DNA of 64,000 nucleotides from Marinococcus luteus (GTDB taxonomy: Bacteria; Bacillota; Bacilli; Bacillales; Marinococcaceae), in the NCBI RefSeq assembly GCF_900106595.1, contig NZ_FNNC01000001.1:124001-188000 (forward strand), given 5' to 3'. Positions 61,001 through 64,000 of this stretch are shown here, one piece after another. The first letter of the stretch is position 1; every line of letters begins with the position of its first letter. Made by a program: the position numbers and the translations under genes. A model generated the notes under the pieces. The model was not told the origin of the DNA. It did no database searches and saw only the letters and a list, made by a program, of their open reading frames with translations.

Positions 61001-61660
61001 GCCAAAGATGAAGTGCACCTGCTCCAGCTTGGCATCGAAGAGCTCGGAACTGTGAATCTCGGGGCGATTGAAGAGTGCGAGCGGGTTACGGAACGTCACC
61101 GCTTTTTAAGCAGCCAGCAGGAGGATCTGATGGAGGCGAGACAGTCGCTGCAGAATGTCATCGATGAAATGGACAAAGAAGTCACGGAGCGTTTTGCCGC
61201 TACGTACCATGCCATCCGCGAAGAATTTCAGCACGTCTTTGCGAAGCTGTTCGGCGGCGGGGAAGCAGACTTGGTGCTTACGGATCCGGAGAATCTGCTT
61301 CATACGGGAGTGGATATTTCCGCCCGGCCGCCCGGCAAAAAAAGGCAGCATTTGTCCCTGCTCTCCGGCGGGGAGAAGGCCTTGACAGCCATCGCGCTGC
61401 TGTTTGCCATTATTAAAGTGAAGCCGGCTCCGTTCTGCGTGCTCGACGAAGTGGAAGCTGCTCTTGATGAAGCGAATCTTGTACGCTTTGCGAAATACCT
61501 GCGCTCGTTCAGCGAAACGACCCAGTTTATTGTGATCAGCCACCGCAAGGCGACCATGGAGGAAGCCGACGTGCTTTACGGAATTACGATGGAAGAATCA
61601 GGCGTATCAAAAATGGTATCTGTCCGCCTGGAAGAAGCGGATGAGCTACTGGAAGTGTAA
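58097..61660 (+). CDS. smc: Smc, chromosome condensation and segregation ATPase
   Basis: SMC dimers, with ScpA and ScpB, extrude DNA loops and help separate chromosomes. The 1187-residue protein starts FLKRIEIKGFKSFADR, has Walker A VGPNGSGKSNISD near residue 32, two long coiled coils (about 165-500 and 670-1020), the hinge between them (about 516-670), the signature LLSGGEKALTAIA near 1088 and Walker B VLDEVEAALDEAN near 1113. The start is TTG 58097 after AGAGGGGG; length and N-terminus match the family, so the longer upstream frame is excluded. Confidence 0.96.
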   Translation: MFLKRIEIKGFKSFADRLHIDFNPGITTVVGPNGSGKSNISDSIRWVLGEQSARSLRGARMEDVIFSGSDTRRGLNIAEVTLVLDNEDGSLPYEYSEISVTRRLYRSGESEYLLNRTKCRRRDIIDLFMDSGMGKESFSIIGQGRVEEVLNSRPEERRAMFEEASGVLKYKQRKQEAERKFESTEANLHRVKDILHELNEQMEPLQMQASAAKDYLAKREELEALESALLVHEIEELHSDWKAAQEQEKKEEQHNRRWKQKKEQTEALSRKARAFEALLARFHQQVQSGYVEAARNLEKREGDRNLSNEQGKHAAEKLEAEKKALQEDEAKLSEVTDAYREQKKRYEKENEALTSGMNELRSVQKQLRSYQEMNGKDLEEEKSEYIEKLNEQASVGNETRYVTDQKASLERRMKALKEDNQSFLEEREDSGQLVEEQKKEEEALSLQTENARAEAEAASKEEQRLEEKLKEQEDKLYKAYRYVDEKKSKIRMLEEMQEEYAGYYQGAKEILKAREQKLSGIIGSVAELMDVPGEYVEAMETALGASLQHIVTRTEKDAREAIAYLRKHQKGRATLLPSETVRPRRADRTSYDKARTFTGFIGTAGELVHVRQGYEHVRDQLLGHIFVVDQLETANRLAVACSYKIRIVTIEGDVVNPGGSMSGGKTQNQKGTLLEKQRELRELRNNLSEIEEKTAAWEKTVENTKEAVKKQKATASDKQQKARDYSGELEEKKEARRKSEQEHDRLDSRLGMFDREYSSLEEEKKRLDERLQVLEDNRTRVEKTITELKASIDALEQEYSRRGEEEAALREQETEGKVQTAALRENVSAQHKEKERLHREKEELEQAVAGRKERAAGWEEHLNNDRSGQNWDELVEEAGAAKEEVERLQARLNEQKARAARAAEQIEATASVQNDRFQESRDRLHETTVRMNRLDVALENKITYLQSEYELSFERAKEKHTLSVSPEQAKDEVHLLQLGIEELGTVNLGAIEECERVTERHRFLSSQQEDLMEARQSLQNVIDEMDKEVTERFAATYHAIREEFQHVFAKLFGGGEADLVLTDPENLLHTGVDISARPPGKKRQHLSLLSGGEKALTAIALLFAIIKVKPAPFCVLDEVEAALDEANLVRFAKYLRSFSETTQFIVISHRKATMEEADVLYGITMEESGVSKMVSVRLEEADELLEV

Positions 61661-61672
61661 GGAGTGAAAAGC

Positions 61673-62764
61673 ATGAGTCTATTTCAACGATTAAAAAAAC
61701 GAATGGCCGGAGAAGCGGCGGAAGAAGAAGCCAGAGAGGAAGCGAAGCAGGAAGCGCAGCAGGAAGCGCAGGAAGCAGGCAAAGAAGAGGCTGAAGAAGA
61801 ACAGCGCGTCTCGCTTTCAAGCCGCTTCCGTGAAGGGCTGGCAAAAACAAGATCCTCGTTTTCCGAAGCGATGAATGAACTGTTCGCCCAGTACCGCGAA
61901 GTCAATGAAGATTTCTTTGAAGAACTCGAGGAAATTTTGATCAGCTCAGACGTCGGAGTGGAAACCGTGATGGAAATCATCGACGAGCTGCGAAACGAAT
62001 CGCTGCTGAAAAATATCCGTACGACGGAAAAACTCACCCCGCTGATCACCGAAAAAATGGCGGAAAAGCTGGACCGCACCGGAGAAGATTCTAAACTGAA
62101 CATGAATCCGGATGGAATGACGGTCATGCTTTTTGTCGGCGTGAACGGCGTCGGGAAAACGACAACGATCGGAAAAATGGCCCATCAGATGAAAGCAGAA
62201 GGAAAAAAAGTTGTTCTCGCAGCCGGGGACACGTTCCGTGCCGGGGCGATTGAGCAGCTCGAGGGCTGGGGAGAGCGTGCCGGAGTGGACGTTATCAAGC
62301 AGCAGGCCGGCAGTGATCCGGCTGCGGTCATTTACGATGCGATCAAGTCAGCCAAATCGAGACAGGCAGATGTGCTTCTCTGCGATACGGCAGGCCGTCT
62401 GCAGAACAAGGTCAATCTAATGAATGAGCTTGCGAAAGTAAAACGTGTAATTACGCGGGAAATTCCCGAGGCGCCTCATGAAGTGCTTCTTGTCCTGGAC
62501 GCCACCACCGGTCAGAATGCCATGAGCCAGGCAAAAACCTTCCGGGAAGCGACGGAGGTTTCCGGCATCATCTTAACGAAGCTCGACGGGACCGCGAAGG
62601 GCGGTATCGTGATGGCGATCCGCAACGAATTGAACATTCCGGTAAAAATGGTCGGGCTCGGGGAAAAGCTGGATGATCTGCAGCCCTTCGAAGCGGAGGA
62701 TTTCGTTTACGGGCTGTTTAAGGATATGATTGAACAGACGCCGGCCGATGCAGAGGAGCGGTAG
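61673..62764 (+). CDS. ftsY: FtsY, signal recognition particle receptor
   Basis: FtsY is the membrane-associated GTPase that receives ribosome-SRP complexes. The 363-residue protein has an N-terminal Ala/Glu-rich acidic segment (about 12-45) longer than in B. subtilis, the four-helix N domain, and a G domain with GVNGVGKTTTIGKMA near residue 155, DTAGRLQNK near 240 and ILTKLDGTAKGG near 300. ATG 61673 is 6 bases after AAGGAGTG; smc ends 12 bases before. Confidence 0.96.
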   Translation: MSLFQRLKKRMAGEAAEEEAREEAKQEAQQEAQEAGKEEAEEEQRVSLSSRFREGLAKTRSSFSEAMNELFAQYREVNEDFFEELEEILISSDVGVETVMEIIDELRNESLLKNIRTTEKLTPLITEKMAEKLDRTGEDSKLNMNPDGMTVMLFVGVNGVGKTTTIGKMAHQMKAEGKKVVLAAGDTFRAGAIEQLEGWGERAGVDVIKQQAGSDPAAVIYDAIKSAKSRQADVLLCDTAGRLQNKVNLMNELAKVKRVITREIPEAPHEVLLVLDATTGQNAMSQAKTFREATEVSGIILTKLDGTAKGGIVMAIRNELNIPVKMVGLGEKLDDLQPFEAEDFVYGLFKDMIEQTPADAEER

Positions 62765-62783
62765 CATTCGGTCATGCAATTTC

Positions 62784-62812
62784 TTGACAAGAACCGCTGT
62801 GGTTCGTAAGAT
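62784..62812 (+). promoter_or_regulatory. SigA-type promoter of ylxM-ffh
   Basis: A perfect -35 box TTGACA (62784-62789) and TAAGAT (62807-62812) are 17 bases apart. They lie in the 89-base gap between ftsY and ylxM. Confidence 0.7.
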
Positions 62813-62853
62813 GAACTGTAAAGTAATTGCACTTAACGCCAGAGGTGGTCTGC

Positions 62854-63201
62854 ATGCTCGAAAAAACAGTTCGCATGAATTCACTGTTTGATTTTTATCA
62901 GCCGCTGCTGACAAACAAGCAGCGGCTCTATTTGGAAAGGTATTATTTAGACGACTTTTCGCTGGGTGAAATTTCGGAGGAATTTAACGTCAGCCGCCAG
63001 GCTGTTTACGACAATATCCGCCGCACTGAAACGATGCTTGAGGAATACGAAGAAAAGCTTGGATTATATAAAAAATACCAGGAGCGCCTGGCGCTGTATG
63101 AGCAGTTAAAAGCGCTGGCCCCGGATGACTTCCCGGGGAGGACGCAGCTGCTTGAAGCGATAGAAACGCTGGAAAATTTAGAAGAGGAAGGGGTTTCGTA
63201 A
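62854..63201 (+). CDS. ylxM: YlxM, helix-turn-helix SRP-associated protein
   Basis: This 115-residue protein of the UPF0122 family has a sigma-factor-like helix-turn-helix ([21 protein letters not shown] near residue 32) and a charged helical tail. It always precedes ffh in Gram-positive bacteria and has been reported to modulate SRP; direct DNA binding has not been shown to my knowledge. ATG 62854 follows AGAGGTGG. Its stop overlaps the ffh start in TAATG. Confidence 0.92.
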   Translation: MLEKTVRMNSLFDFYQPLLTNKQRLYLERYYLDDFSLGEISEEFNVSRQAVYDNIRRTETMLEEYEEKLGLYKKYQERLALYEQLKALAPDDFPGRTQLLEAIETLENLEEEGVS

Positions 63202-64000
63202 TGGCATTTGAAGGATTAGGCGAACGTCTGCAGTCCACGTTTGACCATATGAAGAGCCGTGGGAAAGTTACGGATGAAGACGTTAAAGCAATGATGCGCG
63301 AAGTACGGCTCGCGCTGCTTGAAGCAGACGTCAACTACAAAGTCGTAAAGCAGTTCGTCAACAGCGTAAAAGACCGTGCGACCGGCCAGGAAGTAATGAA
63401 AAGCTTAACGCCCGGCCAGCAGGTGGTCAAGGTGGTCAGCGAAGAGCTCACCCAGCTGATGGGCGGCGAACAGGCTGAAATCGCAAAAGCGGCTAAAGGG
63501 CCGACGGTAGTAATGATGGTCGGCCTGCAGGGTGCCGGGAAAACGACGACGTCCGCGAAAATTGCGAATTATTTACGAAAAAACAAAAACCGCCAGCCTC
63601 TGATGGCGGCAGCCGACGTCTACCGGCCGGCAGCGATTGATCAGCTCGAAACGCTCGGCCGGCAGCTGAACATGCCTGTGTTCTCTCTTGGCACCGAGGC
63701 GGATCCGGTTGATATTGCCAAACAGTCGCTCGCAAAAGCTAAAGAAGAGCATTACGATTATCTGTTTATTGATACGGCCGGACGTCTGCACGTGGATGAT
63801 TCTTTGATGGACGAGCTGCAGCGCATGAAAGAAGCAGTCAATCCGGATGAAATCATGCTCGTAGTGGATTCGATGACCGGGCAGGATGCTGTCAACGTGG
63901 CAGAAAGCTTTAACGAACAGCTCGGCATTACCGGAGTGACGCTGACGAAGCTTGACGGGGACACCCGCGGCGGGGCGGCGCTGTCGGTTAAATCGGTAAC
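63201..64000 (+). CDS. ffh: Ffh, signal recognition particle GTPase (5' part only)
   Basis: Ffh binds signal sequences and 4.5S/scRNA and delivers ribosomes to FtsY. The frame opens at ATG 63201 and runs past the end of the window; about 266 of the usual 440-450 residues are present. Visible are the N domain ([17 protein letters not shown], then REVRLALLEADVNYKVVK), the P-loop VGLQGAGKTTTSAKIA near residue 107, DTAGRLHVDD near 191 and TLTKLDGDTRGGAALS near 246. The methionine-rich M domain lies beyond the window. Confidence 0.96.
   Translation, partial: MAFEGLGERLQSTFDHMKSRGKVTDEDVKAMMREVRLALLEADVNYKVVKQFVNSVKDRATGQEVMKSLTPGQQVVKVVSEELTQLMGGEQAEIAKAAKGPTVVMMVGLQGAGKTTTSAKIANYLRKNKNRQPLMAAADVYRPAAIDQLETLGRQLNMPVFSLGTEADPVDIAKQSLAKAKEEHYDYLFIDTAGRLHVDDSLMDELQRMKEAVNPDEIMLVVDSMTGQDAVNVAESFNEQLGITGVTLTKLDGDTRGGAALSVKSV

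Overview
The window is a stretch of conserved, almost entirely forward-oriented housekeeping genes from a low-to-moderate G+C Gram-positive bacterium of the Bacillales. Gene order follows the Bacillus subtilis bshC-mraZ ... smc-ftsY-ylxM-ffh backbone closely. No mobile element, CRISPR array, tRNA or rRNA gene was seen. Strikingly, the sporulation genes that normally sit inside this backbone are all missing from their usual places: spoVD, spoVE, spoIIGA-sigE-sigG, ylmC and spoVM. Together with very acidic tails on exported division proteins, this suggests a non-sporulating, probably salt- or alkali-adapted member of the Bacillaceae; the exact genus is not identifiable from the sequence alone.

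Layout. 1-1000: 3' part of bshC (bacillithiol). 1089-17956: division and cell wall (dcw) cluster with mraZ (preceded by MraZ-type GTGG repeats), rsmH, ftsL, pbpB, murE, mraY, murD, murB, divIB, ftsA and ftsZ, then pgeF, yggS, sepF, ylmG, ylmH and divIVA. murG is not here. 17949-22583: ileS behind a T-box leader, lspA and an RluD-family pseudouridine synthase. 22580-34479: complete pyrimidine operon pyrR-pyrP-pyrB-pyrC-carA-carB-pyrK-pyrD-pyrF-pyrE, with PyrR-type leader elements before pyrR, pyrP and pyrB. 34537-36273: rqcH on the minus strand. 36459-48397: remA, gmk, rpoZ, coaBC, priA, fmt, rsmB, rlmN, prpC, prkC, rsgA and rpe (translation, DNA restart, Ser/Thr signalling). 48461-50913: rpmB on the minus strand, then a divergent yloU-fakA pair. 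51046-57584: recG and the FapR-controlled fatty-acid operon fapR-plsX-fabD-fabG-acpP, followed by rnc. 57637-57861: a small DUF1128/UPF0435 gene on the minus strand. 58097-64000: smc, ftsY, ylxM and the 5' part of ffh (chromosome segregation and the signal recognition particle).

How it works together. The first third makes the peptidoglycan precursor and the divisome that uses it. The middle third makes UMP and is controlled at the RNA level by PyrR. The rest joins ribosome quality control, initiator tRNA formylation, rRNA methylation, Ser/Thr kinase signalling, lipid synthesis and SRP targeting. Most genes are tightly packed with ATGA or TAATG overlaps, and several promoters begin inside the stop codon of the preceding gene.

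The most notable observations are: the consistent absence of sporulation genes; a PrkC kinase that ends soon after its membrane segment with no full PASTA domain; and a pyrR-pyrP spacer that keeps a PyrR-like loop but lacks a terminator and instead has an inverted repeat that would cover the pyrP ribosome binding site. No wholly new multi-gene system was found.
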